Source of the DNA: Scortum barcoo
Lineage: Eukaryota > Chordata > Actinopteri > Centrarchiformes > Terapontidae
Reading direction: 5' to 3'
Assembly: GCA_023238725.1 (NCBI GenBank)
Contig: CM041546.1
Location: forward strand, 13,074,528-13,138,527
DNA: 64,000 nucleotides
This document shows positions 13,224 to 23,244 of the stretch, in pieces. The notes below the pieces were generated by a model. The model was given only the letters and a program-made list of their open reading frames with translations, was not told the DNA's origin and did no database searches. Numbering within the stretch: the first letter of the stretch is position 1; every line of letters starts with the position of its first letter. Both the position numbers and the translations under genes were made by a program.

Positions 13224-15240
13224 GGAGGATAGGAGGGTGAAGGAGGGGTAGAGGAGGCACACCAGTTGAGTTGTAGGGAAAACGGGGATGTGAGGAAATA
13301 AGGCAGGTTTGATGAAAAGGAGCATGTAAGGCAGTTTAGTGGAGATAGCTTGTGCTGAACTTTTGAGAGTCTTCCCTCCTTTTCCTCTTTGTCCATTTCC
13401 TGAAGCCAATTGTGCAAATGGCCTTATTCAGTGGTGCTCTTTATCACTCTGAACATCAGCCTACAGCTCGCACTGTTTTACTGTTCACCATCAGTGAAAG
13501 GGTCAGGAGATGCTTATTCCTGGACAGCATGGTACCTCTAACAGAATAAATCCACAACTGGCCAAGACAACCAAACAGAGGCATCTGTTCTGCTGTATTC
13601 TCCCCTCTCTCAAAACTCATGTGGAAACAAAATTTCCTCAAGATTGGAGACAGAACTCGATGAGCATCCATGCTACAACAACCACTTACTCATATGTACA
13701 TTCAGTCAATTACATAACTATGGGTTTGCAATATGCTTCTGTCCCTTTTGTACATTGCTATTCATCCACAGAATCACTCAGGTGAAGTGATCATGAAAAT
13801 CCTTACTTTGTCTTCCATACTTAAAAAAAACAACAAAAGCATCTCAATAAACATATTAAGCCGAGTACAATGTAAGATACACAGATGAGGTTGCACATGA
13901 GGGCAAATGCTCTTACATGAGAAACACTTTGAGTTGCTAATTTTGTCTTCACTTTTGCAATTCAGATTTCCCCTTTCTCCACGGCTTTCCACCTTCACAC
14001 TGGCCTTCAAAAAAAAAACAAAAAAAGGCATCCAGCATTTTTAACACTGACATTGATGCACGCCACAGCCACAGCCATTGAAATGTATTCGCTGTGGGTG
14101 GCCCCTGGACAGGGTTGTTTGATTTGCATATGTGCATGTTTTTGCTACAACCTCCCAAGTACAGCAGGAACCTTGTGCATTCAGTCCTGACCGTCTGTGT
14201 AACTAAGTAACACGTCCTCAGAATGTCTTTATCTGCATGTTTTGACAATGCTTCTTACTTTATTTCCTCTGGCACCCAAGACCTATGATAGTAGCCATTT
14301 GAAATGTGTTTGTATTAATAGATAGCTGAGGGGGGAAGGTCAGTGTCAAAGATGTGCAGCGCCTCAAAAAAGTTTTCCTGCCAGATGGCTCCAAACATGC
14401 CTCTGCATCCTAATTTGATTTTGATAAGGTTTGAAAAAGTGCACAGGCGTATCTGTGAAGCTGGCTAAAGCGGCCTGATCCTGTAAGATAAAGAGATGTT
14501 AATTGCACTGTGACTCTGAGGACATGACGAGCTGAGTCTCTTGCAATAAATGTACAGACAGAATTGTTACGAGGTTGGGCATCACACTTGGTTTTGGCAC
14601 GACTCTCTTTGGACTTGGCAGGGGGTGCAGATGGGTGGTGAAATGAAAAAAAAAAGCATTTGGCTGCTGACAGTTCTGTGAACATATGATGGGTCTGGCA
14701 GCTCGGGATAGTGGACTTTGAAGTGGAACAATGTTTATATATTTTTCTTTCGAAAGTCTTTTTTTTAAGTGCTCACAAAGTGGTGATGTTGACTCCATAC
14801 CAGTAAAGGCACATTTTTGGATACACCCATATGTATGTAACTAATTTAAAAAAATTTACACGCATACACACTTAGCCTGCACACAGATTCAGGTGCACAC
14901 ATACACTCCCTTGTTAAGGCACTGAGCTGTATTTCTACCTCCTGTCTTGCATCAAACATTATTTATTTTAAGAAATGTATATCTGTATGGCAGGCTAAAC
15001 AGGATAGAGCCTTGAAACCTGAATAATAATTGTATCTAAATATGACACCTATTCCAGATTTTAAATGCAGTGTCAATGGCAAAACTTTCAATGCAAGTTA
15101 TGTATTTCAAAATATGAAATAAATGATAGACATCAAAAAAAGATACCAATGTTGATGATTTGTACATATAATGAAGGGCAAAATCCAAAATAATGTTGTA
15201 AAGTTAATATTCTTTAAGTCATTTTATCTTTTCTTTACCA
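13224..15240 (+). other. entrep3 3' UTR
   Basis: Gene-free stretch after the entrep3 stop, ending near the AATAAA at 15118-15123. Contains short A-runs and no open frame with family resemblance. Confidence 0.6.
15118..15123 (+). terminator. candidate entrep3 polyadenylation signal
   Basis: AATAAA about 1.9 kb downstream of the stop codon and only about 160 bp before the fdps promoter boxes. Confidence 0.5.
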
Positions 15241-15274
15241 GTTTAACTCATTTTAGCTGAGCCTCATCCTTGGC

Positions 15275-15480
15275 CACACAAATCTCCCCACTCCACATAA
15301 ACCCTGCCTCTTCTCGATTCCCATTGGTCAGGCAGCGTGAGAGCCCATCCTGGTTCGATACCGTGAGCCAATCAAAGCCTTCAATGTCAAATGGAGCCTT
15401 CGAAAATCCCCGCCCAAGTGCACCACCTGCAATGGATGATGGGAAATCTAGTCCTGCTGCTCGGTATTAAAACAGACTGA
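15275..15480 (+). promoter_or_regulatory. fdps promoter with SRE-like and CCAAT boxes
   Basis: ATCTCCCCAC at 15282-15291 differs at one base from the classical sterol regulatory element ATCACCCCAC. An inverted CCAAT (ATTGG) lies at 15323-15327 and a direct CCAAT at 15368-15372, both candidate NF-Y sites. FDPS is a known SREBP target whose activation needs NF-Y, so the arrangement fits sterol-regulated transcription. Inference from motif and position only. Confidence 0.55.
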
Positions 15481-15623
15481 GACGTCGCTGCGAACTACAA
15501 CCGACACCTCCTGGTTTCAGGAGACGTTCACAGACTCCAGGTTGACAGCAACACCAAGAAATAGAAGATAAGCGCTTTGGCTCTGTTTCGCTGAGCAATT
15601 TGGGATAAGAGGACAGTGTAATT

Positions 15624-17074
15624 ATGGTATGTACAGCAATGCGTCTGAATAAAAAATATCTTTATTGGGTAAGGCTACAGCCGGCCCCATTAGCCGGCTG
15701 GATGGAGCTAAACGATGTAAGCTAATGTCAGCTAACGTTCCTTTTCACGACAAAGAAGCTTGAGCTAATAATAGTGATTCTCCTGACATTGCTAATCCTT
15801 GTTCACTGAGCTGAGAGGGCTTTGACACCAAGGAGCTCACTATTTTGATATTGTTCCTGCTCACCTTGGGCAAGTAAACCGGCGCGATGTGATTAAGCGG
15901 TCGCAGGTAGAGTCAGGTGAAAGTTTGACTTCCCCGGCAGCTCGGGAATGAGGCGTCTGCTGAGTTTGGTCATTAATGCCCCTGCAGTAATCCGGACCAC
16001 GTGGCTGGCCCTGTCCACGCCTAAGTTTAAACACACACCCCTTATGCTGTGCACCTCGTCTTTCCAGGGAGACAACATCTGCAATGGGACGCACAGCAAA
16101 CAGGAGCTGCTGTCGGACCCGCAGCTGTTTGACGCCCAGTTTGAGCAGCTGGTGACGGAGCTGTCAGAGGAGGACATCACCGACCCTGCACTGGCTGATG
16201 CTCTGAGCAGGCTGAGGGAGGTATGGATGGGTGCTGTCTTGTCCTTTGCCGGGTCTGACAAGCGTGGAACCGCTGATGTGACCATCTGCATGCTTTTTTT
16301 TTCTTTTCCTCTCAGGTGCTGGTGTACAACTCCCCAGGTGGGAAGAGGAACCGAGGCCTGTCTGTGATTGGCTCGCTGAGGGAGTTTGTCCCGCCCTCTC
16401 AGCTCACACAGGACGCAGTGCAGAGGGCCCTGTTGGTTGGCTGGTGCATTGAGTTGGTAAGATACATCATAAGCAAAGTCTGAAAATATCCTACATGTCC
16501 GCTTATTGTCAACAAATCTAATTAAATCACCAAAACTGTTACTGCCTGTGTAGCCAATGCTGGTGAGCCACTGCAGTTTATTTTTAATGAGTCCCTCATA
16601 CACCATCCTGATGCCACCCAGTTATACTCATGAGTACACCAAATCCTTAAAGGATCAGTTTGTTTTTTAGGTGTATAGGAGAACTTGCATTGGCTGCCAT
16701 TTCAACATAAAAACGACTGACTGTGTATAAAGATGGACGACGCATCTCCACTTCCTCCCACTCTGTAAAAGTGAAAGCAAAATATCTCACTGCCATCTTG
16801 TGCTGATAACAATTATGAATATGAGCCAATAATTAGTAACTGTTAGATATCAGTCACCTGCTAAAGTTATAGTTACTCCTGTTGGCGTTCCTACTCAGCA
16901 TGCAATTCCTGAAAAGATGTCTGCAGGTGCTTCCTTGATTATTTCACTTTGACTGACAGCTGTCAATCATGATTTTTCACCCTGTTTCTATAGCATCAAG
17001 TAATTAAGACAAATAAACACTGAACAAACATCAGCACGATAAGAACTATGTAAAATGTATTTGGTGTATACTTC

Positions 17075-17105
<31 letters not shown>

Positions 17106-19695
17106 GGGACCCACATCCCATCTGCTAACATGGAGTGGGCAGCATTTATGACCTATCAACCAATCAGCCACCAGTGTGATCGAGATATTTTGGCTTTACT
17201 TTTTGGGAGCTGTCACATCATCCATCTTTACAGTCTATGAGTAATACTCATTCAATACTAATGCACCAAATCCTTAGCATGTTTGAGAAACTATGGTGGA
17301 TTTCACAGCATAAAAAAGATTAAATGCCCTCTCCAGAGCTCTACAGAGTGTGTCGTTAGCCTGTTCTGGGCTACTGTAGAAACATTTCTTCAGTAGGAAC
17401 CAACAGGATTGTCATCAAGTGCCACAGAAAGAGAGGATGCATCGTTGGTTTTGGTCTTTTTGTGAGAAAAAGAAATATACAGAATAATGTCAGACTTATG
17501 CTTCAAAACTGAGTTTGTCAATGTATTTTTTTTATGTGGGCTTTTTTGTGACAATTCATGGTCAAACCTCTCTTGCCAAGCTCACAAACAGAACAGAGAT
17601 ACAGTGGTACCTTTATTTAGAAAAAAAAAAAATCACACTGAGCTCATACCTATTGATATCTTAACCATAATAATTTATTTAACACTTGGAGACTTGGATC
17701 TCTTATGGGGGGTTGTTTGTATAGGAACTATTGTACTTTGTTTATGTGTTGCCCAATGTTCTGCTGAAACTCCTCTTGACAAGCACAGATCCAAACTGAC
17801 TGTTATAATGACGCTTTGGAAGGGTGTTACGTTCTCTAAGTCACACGTGTTACAACTGCGTCTCTGTCACTTGCAGCTTCAGGCATTTTTCCTTGTGGCA
17901 GATGATATCATGGATGGGTCTGTGACTCGGAGAGGACAGCCCTGCTGGTACAAAAAGGTGAGACATGATACATTCCAGACAAAGAGGCAAAATTAAAACA
18001 TAAAAAAAACATTTTGAACCATTACTGGTGTGCTCAGTTTCTAATGTGTTTTCTGTCTGTTTGTCTTTAAGGATGGAATTGGTCTGGATGCCATCAATGA
18101 TTCATTTCTCTTAGAGGGAGCAATCTACAGACTGCTTCGCAGACATTGCAGGGATCAGTCCTATTACGTCCACCTACTGGAGCTATTTACTGAGGTACTA
18201 TACATCCTGATTGATCACAGTCACACACACACACACACGTACTAACACAGGGTTCTTGTTGCATCTCTGCTGGTTTCAGACATCTTATAAGACAGAGCTG
18301 GGCCAAGCTCTGGACCTGATGACAGCTCCCCCTGGTCAGATTGACCTCAACAGATTCACCATGAAGAGGTAATGAACTTGGACATGTAGCAGTAAATTGT
18401 TTACCAACCAATATTGAGATAAGTAACACATAATTGTCTTGAAATTATTTTTCTTCTTATCTTTCAGGTATAAAACTATTGTAAAATACAAGACTGCCTT
18501 TTACTCTTTCTACCTCCCAGTGGCAGCTGCAATGTACATGGTGAGTGTGTTTTATATTGTATACACAGGAAAGAATGAACATGACGGTGATGATATTGAA
18601 AGGTGGTTAGGTAAGACTAGCTGACACGATGTCATACTCTTTCTCATAACTTTTATACTCTATTTTTGCAGGCAGGAATTGAGAGTGAAGAGGAACACAA
18701 TAACGCCAAGCACATCTTACTCGAGATGGGAGAGTTCTTTCAAATACAGGTAATTACTTTCACAGGCCACATGCTGAATAACATGCTGCCAACTATACAA
18801 AGTTAATAACCACCCAGTGTGTTTGGTTTGCAGGACGACTACTTGGACTGTTACGGAGACCCTGCTGTGACTGGGAAGATTGGTACAGACATCCAGGACA
18901 ACAAATGCAGCTGGCTTGTAGTGAGGGCCCTGGAAATCATGACTCCTGAGCAGAGAGCAGAACTGGAGGTAGGACTTCAGATAACAACCCTTTTTCATTT
19001 TAACACCTTGAACTTAACAATATTATCAGGCTGAAGACCATGTGTAGTTATGTGTACAGATCTTGTTTTTATTGTTTTTATACTGCCTTTTTTCCACTGT
19101 TTCCCTCACAAAAGCATCAGAGATGCCTACATATTAAAACATTAGTGCTCGCAACAGAATCATTTAGGCAAAGGATAATGTATCTTTGTTTTTTTTAATC
19201 GCATTACCACACCAAGGAATTGTGATAATTGTATAAGGTGGTGCAGAAAAAGTGAAGAAAGAAGTGTCACTTTTCATACTAATATACTATGATAATATAC
19301 TCATAAAAATGTTTCGCAGCAACATAAAATGTATTTATTTAAGGTAATAATTAGTTTGCAAGCCCAAGGTGTCCATGTCTTTATAATTCTTCGACTACTC
19401 CACTTACTGCATGCGGTGGCTTCTGAGCCCACCAGATCCACTAGAGTTGCTCGCTAGTACATTAGCAAAATTTCATCTTCATCTTCCTCCTCAGGCATGT
19501 TACGCACGGCACGACGATGCCTGTGTGGAAAAGGTCAAAGCCCTGTACAACGCCCTGCAAATGCCAACACTGTACCACAAGTATGAAGATGAGAGCTACC
19601 AGCGACTACAGAACCTCATCGCTTGTCACGCACAAAACCTTCCTCACCCAGTCTTCCTCAACTTCGCCAAGAAGATCTACAAGAGGAACAAATGA
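15624..19695 (+). CDS. fdps: farnesyl diphosphate synthase
   Basis: Trans-prenyltransferase that condenses IPP with DMAPP, then with geranyl-PP, to make farnesyl-PP for sterols, dolichol, ubiquinone and prenylation. Exons: 15624-15626 (ATG only), 16068-16220, 16316-16456, 17877-17957, 18072-18194, 18280-18368, 18468-18540, 18672-18749, 18834-18968, 19495-19695. Phases join to 358 aa (human cytosolic form 353). First Asp-rich motif DDIMD at about residues 108-112, second DDYLD at 248-252; also GKRNRG, ITKYK-type TIVKYKTAFYSFYLP and the terminal KIYKRNK. The initiator ATG is the last three bases of exon 1, directly before gtatgt, and joins GDNICNG. An alternative first exon could add a mitochondrial leader (separate entry). 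The large introns 3 and 9 carry repeats and AT-rich sequence. Confidence 0.95.
15948..16220 (+). CDS. fdps: alternative fdps first exon with putative mitochondrial leader
   Basis: An ATG at 15948 opens a frame that runs straight into exon 2 and is in phase with it, adding 40 residues before GDNICNG. The leader starts MRRLLSLVINAPAV, has several basic residues, no Asp or Glu, and many Ala/Leu/Ser/Thr, as expected of a mitochondrial presequence. An in-frame TGA just upstream bounds it. Human FDPS also has a longer mitochondrial form made from an upstream start. Requires a transcript that starts in or retains intron 1; no promoter was proven. Confidence 0.45.
16719..17238. mobile_element. MITE-like element with long inverted arms in fdps intron 3
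   Basis: The left arm (about 16720-16790; GACTGTGTATAAAGATGGAC, later AAAAGTGAAAGC and AAAATATCTC) reappears as an imperfect reverse complement on the right (about 17170-17238; GATATTTTGG, CTTTACTTTTT, ATCCATCTTTACAGTC). The interior of about 380 bp has a long T-run at 17077-17105 and no transposase. Structure fits a non-autonomous DNA transposon or foldback element. Confidence 0.6.
18969..19494 (+). other. fdps intron 9
   Basis: AT-rich intron of 526 bp; I see no additional signal besides the acceptor pyrimidine tract (tcttcctcctcag). Confidence 0.6.
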
Positions 19696-21200
19696 GAGGG
19701 GTGAACCGTGTCAGGGGCACCAGCCTGATTTACTTTTTGACTTTCATCATGACGCACAAATTGTCTCCTCCCTTTTTTAAGGAGGGTTTGCCGGAGATGA
19801 GACTCCTAACAGCATGACCCGAACAGGACCTTGATATTGACATGCTTCTTTACTTTGCAATGATTTGTACATATTTGGCTGTGAATGTCATCAAACAGCC
19901 TCTTTTGACAACTATTTATTGAACCCAGTGCATGTTGTCCAGTCACTTCTGCACAGCAGAATCCCATGGACATAAGAATCACATTGAAATGAATCACACA
20001 TGGACTAGTCCAGTTTGCGTATCTGTCTGCCCTAAGGGAAGCATGGCAGGATGAAGACACAGATCAAGTCAGAGTTGAAATAGTTTAGATTTTTTTAGAA
20101 TAGATGGATTAGCTGATTGCGGGCTTAAAGGGGCAGTACATATATGACAGTAGTTGTGTCCTAACACAGGGTCAAACCAGATCAGCTTTCTAATTCCATA
20201 TATTTTTATATTGCTGCTACAAAGTCTGCACTGGCATGATAATTATTTCTTTTAATAAATAATGTATGACCAAGATCTTAGCTCTTTTTCATCGTTTTCT
20301 TCTTTTTTGTGTGTTGGCTGTAAAGAAGCAACGATTAGTTTATTAAAATGACAAAAAATAAACTATTTTCAAAGGTTATCACTGTTTCAGTCATTTATCA
20401 AGCAAAAAGGCACAAAACATATCTCTGTAGTTCTTCTAATGTGTATTTGATGCCTTTGTATGCTATATATGATAGTAAACTGAATAGCTTTGGATTTAGG
20501 ACTCTTGGTTTTCAGATGCCATCAATCCACCTATATTTGTAATTTTTGGTATAAACTAAACAAATAATTGATGTGTCAAGAATATAGTCAGATTAATAAA
20601 TAATCAGTATAGTATAAGTATGATAGTATAACCCGTGGTTGTCTGCATGTGAGGTTTGTTTGTTAATTTTCTCAAAGGCAGACTGAATAATGCATGAATG
20701 AGCTGCAGATAGGATGATTTAAGAGAAAGACTCTTAACACAGGGCTCAGAACTAATTATTTTGAGGAGGTGAAGCTGAAAATGTCTCAAGATAAAGTGGA
20801 TGTGATGACAGGCGGTGGTGGGAGGGGGTATTCAGAACTTAAATGGAACCTTATTTAAGAATAATTCACTACAAGTCAAAGTCCTGCATTTCAAACCTTA
20901 CTGATGTAAAAGTATTATCAGTAATATACTTATTACATATACCAAAACAGGCTCTGTCAGTGTCACATTGTTATGTGTTATTCTTTTTATTATTATTATC
21001 ACAGATGCAATAATATGCAATCAATATCTGAATATTGCAGCTGTTTTGGCTGACTTTAGAAGATGTCTGTGGCTTAATTTACTGTATAATCTATAATGTA
21101 TAATCTGCAAAGTAACAAGCAAATACAGCTTACAGATAGAGGGAGTGGAGTGAAAAGTACAACATATGAGTAAATGTATTTAGTTACTTTGCACCAGTGA
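19696..21200 (+). other. fdps 3' UTR and spacer
   Basis: The 3' UTR likely ends after AATAAA at 20254-20259, about 560 bp past the stop. The rest (20.3-21.2 kb) is AT-rich with no supportable gene. Confidence 0.6.
20254..20259 (+). terminator. candidate fdps polyadenylation signal
   Basis: AATAAA followed within about 40 bases by T/GT-rich sequence; the first canonical hexamer after the stop. Confidence 0.55.
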
Positions 21201-21379
21201 TGATAAGGTAAGCAAGGGGTGTGGTTTGGGTCGGTGGAGGAGGAGGAGGGGGGGGTTGTCGGATGCTCGCGAGAAGACAGATGCTGAGGCAGTTCACGTC
21301 GGAGAGGCAGATTCACATTCACACGGACTCGGATGTGAGCGAGATGGAGACCTTCATCCATCTTCACCTGAATCTGATC
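21200..21379 (+). promoter_or_regulatory. candidate rusc1 promoter and non-coding first exon
   Basis: A short GC-rich block with GGA repeats in AT-rich surroundings, ending in a strong donor (CTGATC then gtgagt) at 21379/21380. An acceptor at 23111-23117 (gttacag) precedes the rusc1 ATG by about 130 bp. The block could be the 5' exon; it also contains an ATG at 21263 (MLARRQ...) that might encode an alternative N-terminus. Confidence 0.4.
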
Positions 21380-23117
21380 GTGAGTCGACTCCTAATTTAT
21401 TCTCTTTCTATGTGTGTGGCCTGTTTCATTGTCTTTTTTTTTTTTTTTTGTCTTTTCAAATAAACCTGCACAGTCTAATCCGGGAAAGGAAAAAAAAAAA
21501 CCTCACACAGGAGCCTGCGTACATCAGGAGACGTGCAAGCCCGCTTTTAACAGCGATGTGTCTTGACTGATTTTGAGGTCAGATGCCTTATTATGATCTG
21601 ATTTAGTCGGCATGTGAATATTATGTGTAATATTTGAGTTATAATAGGGGCGGATGGGCCTGTATATCAGGGCGATGCGGTTTGTGGTACCCCCTCCTCC
21701 CCCCTCCTCTCTCCTCTTCTCTTCATCCTCCCAGTCTCCATCAGCTCCAGGGATCAATATTTGCAGGGGTAAACACTGAGCAAAGCATGGGTTACATTTC
21801 ATGAGATGGTATGCTGTTTTTGATTATTTTTTTTGGTTTGTTTACTTCAAGGCTTTCTTGGCTTTAATGATAAAAAAGAGGCCCAGTGTAAGCAAGCACT
21901 GGAGTGATTTATATTCCTTAGTGATGTGAAGGGCACTGTGCAGGGATATGTGAGTAATAGCCTTCGGTGGGTGGGCTTTAAAAAAGGCAGACTTGGTGCT
22001 GTTCAGTGCCGCTGCCTGATTATTTCATGCTCCAGTTAAATGTGCATTATGTTCAGACATTGCTTTAAGTACTGTTTGCTTTCTTTCTTTTTTTTTTTTT
22101 TTTTTTTTATTAAACAACATCTTTTTATTTCACTGCCTGCTGTCAGCTTGCGAGGATGGACTGGCACAGATGGAGACAGGCTCGACTACTGTAAACTCAT
22201 GAATATCAGAGCTGAGAGTGGAGCTGAACATCACTGTCAGTTATTAAGCTCTAAATTAGCTGATAATCATTACCATGGGGGTCATTTCATGTGATGTGTG
22301 TGTGTGTGTGTGTGTGTGTGTGGGGAGGTGAGTGTTTGAATTTGAATAGGTGGATTGATGGCATCTGAAAACCAAAAGAGACAGTACGTCAGATGCTTGC
22401 AAATGGTGGCTGTTCTCGCTCTGATACATTTCCAAGTGTTAACTGAACACGTTAAACAATAATGCAGAGATGCTGTAGAGAAGCCACTTCCTACTGCATT
22501 AGAGGAATCCAGCTACCGTACCACCCAACAGGAGATGCAACATTATTTAAGGGCTGCTGTCAGCAATAGTTCTTTTTATCATAACTTATCTGTCACATTA
22601 TTTTCTTGATTAATCAAATAAGCATTTTGTCATATAATGTCAGAACAAAGTTTAAGATGATCTTCACACTTTCCTATTGTGATGTCTTTCAATGTTTCGT
22701 CTGTCAAGTATATTCAGATTATGATTATAAAAGTGAACAAAAACAAGTAAATCTCCATACTTGAGATTATCAAAATAGTTGCTGAATCATTTCTTTCAAT
22801 TTACTAATTGAATAATTGTTTCAATTTGAACTACTTTACTCAAGATGTGATGTATGATAATGTAATTTGTAATGTAATGTAACAGGACTGTATGAGAGAC
22901 AGCTTTCATGTTCATAGCACTGCTGTGTCCTCCTAGGACCTCAGCTGTGATAATTTTAAAACAGCCCAAAAGCAATTGAGTTTTAATGAATAGTTAAGAT
23001 AATGGGTTTAATTTTGAAGACTTAATGTGCAAACATGTGTAGAGCAAGAAAATGGTCTAGGAGGAGGAGAATTCGCTCGTAGTCGTTATTCACTGTGTGT
23101 CTCCTTTGATGTTACAG
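21380..23117 (+). other. probable rusc1 first intron
   Basis: Contains poly-T tracts, a (GT)n microsatellite at 22295-22321 and a pyrimidine-rich stretch near 21.7 kb. No coding exon recognised. Confidence 0.45.
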
Positions 23118-23244
23118 GATCTTGGGAGTTAAGCCAAGATGTGACCGTCACGGCGCGTCATAGTTTGGATCTATCCAGCCTTTACAACACTTGTTTCTAT
23201 AGCAACAGAAATATCCGACTATCCTAAAAAGTCCCATTTCCACA

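Noticed and set aside
15893..16606. 237-codon open frame on the minus strand across fdps exons 2-3
   Set aside because: Antisense shadow of real fdps coding exons; no family resemblance and it spans introns of the sense gene.
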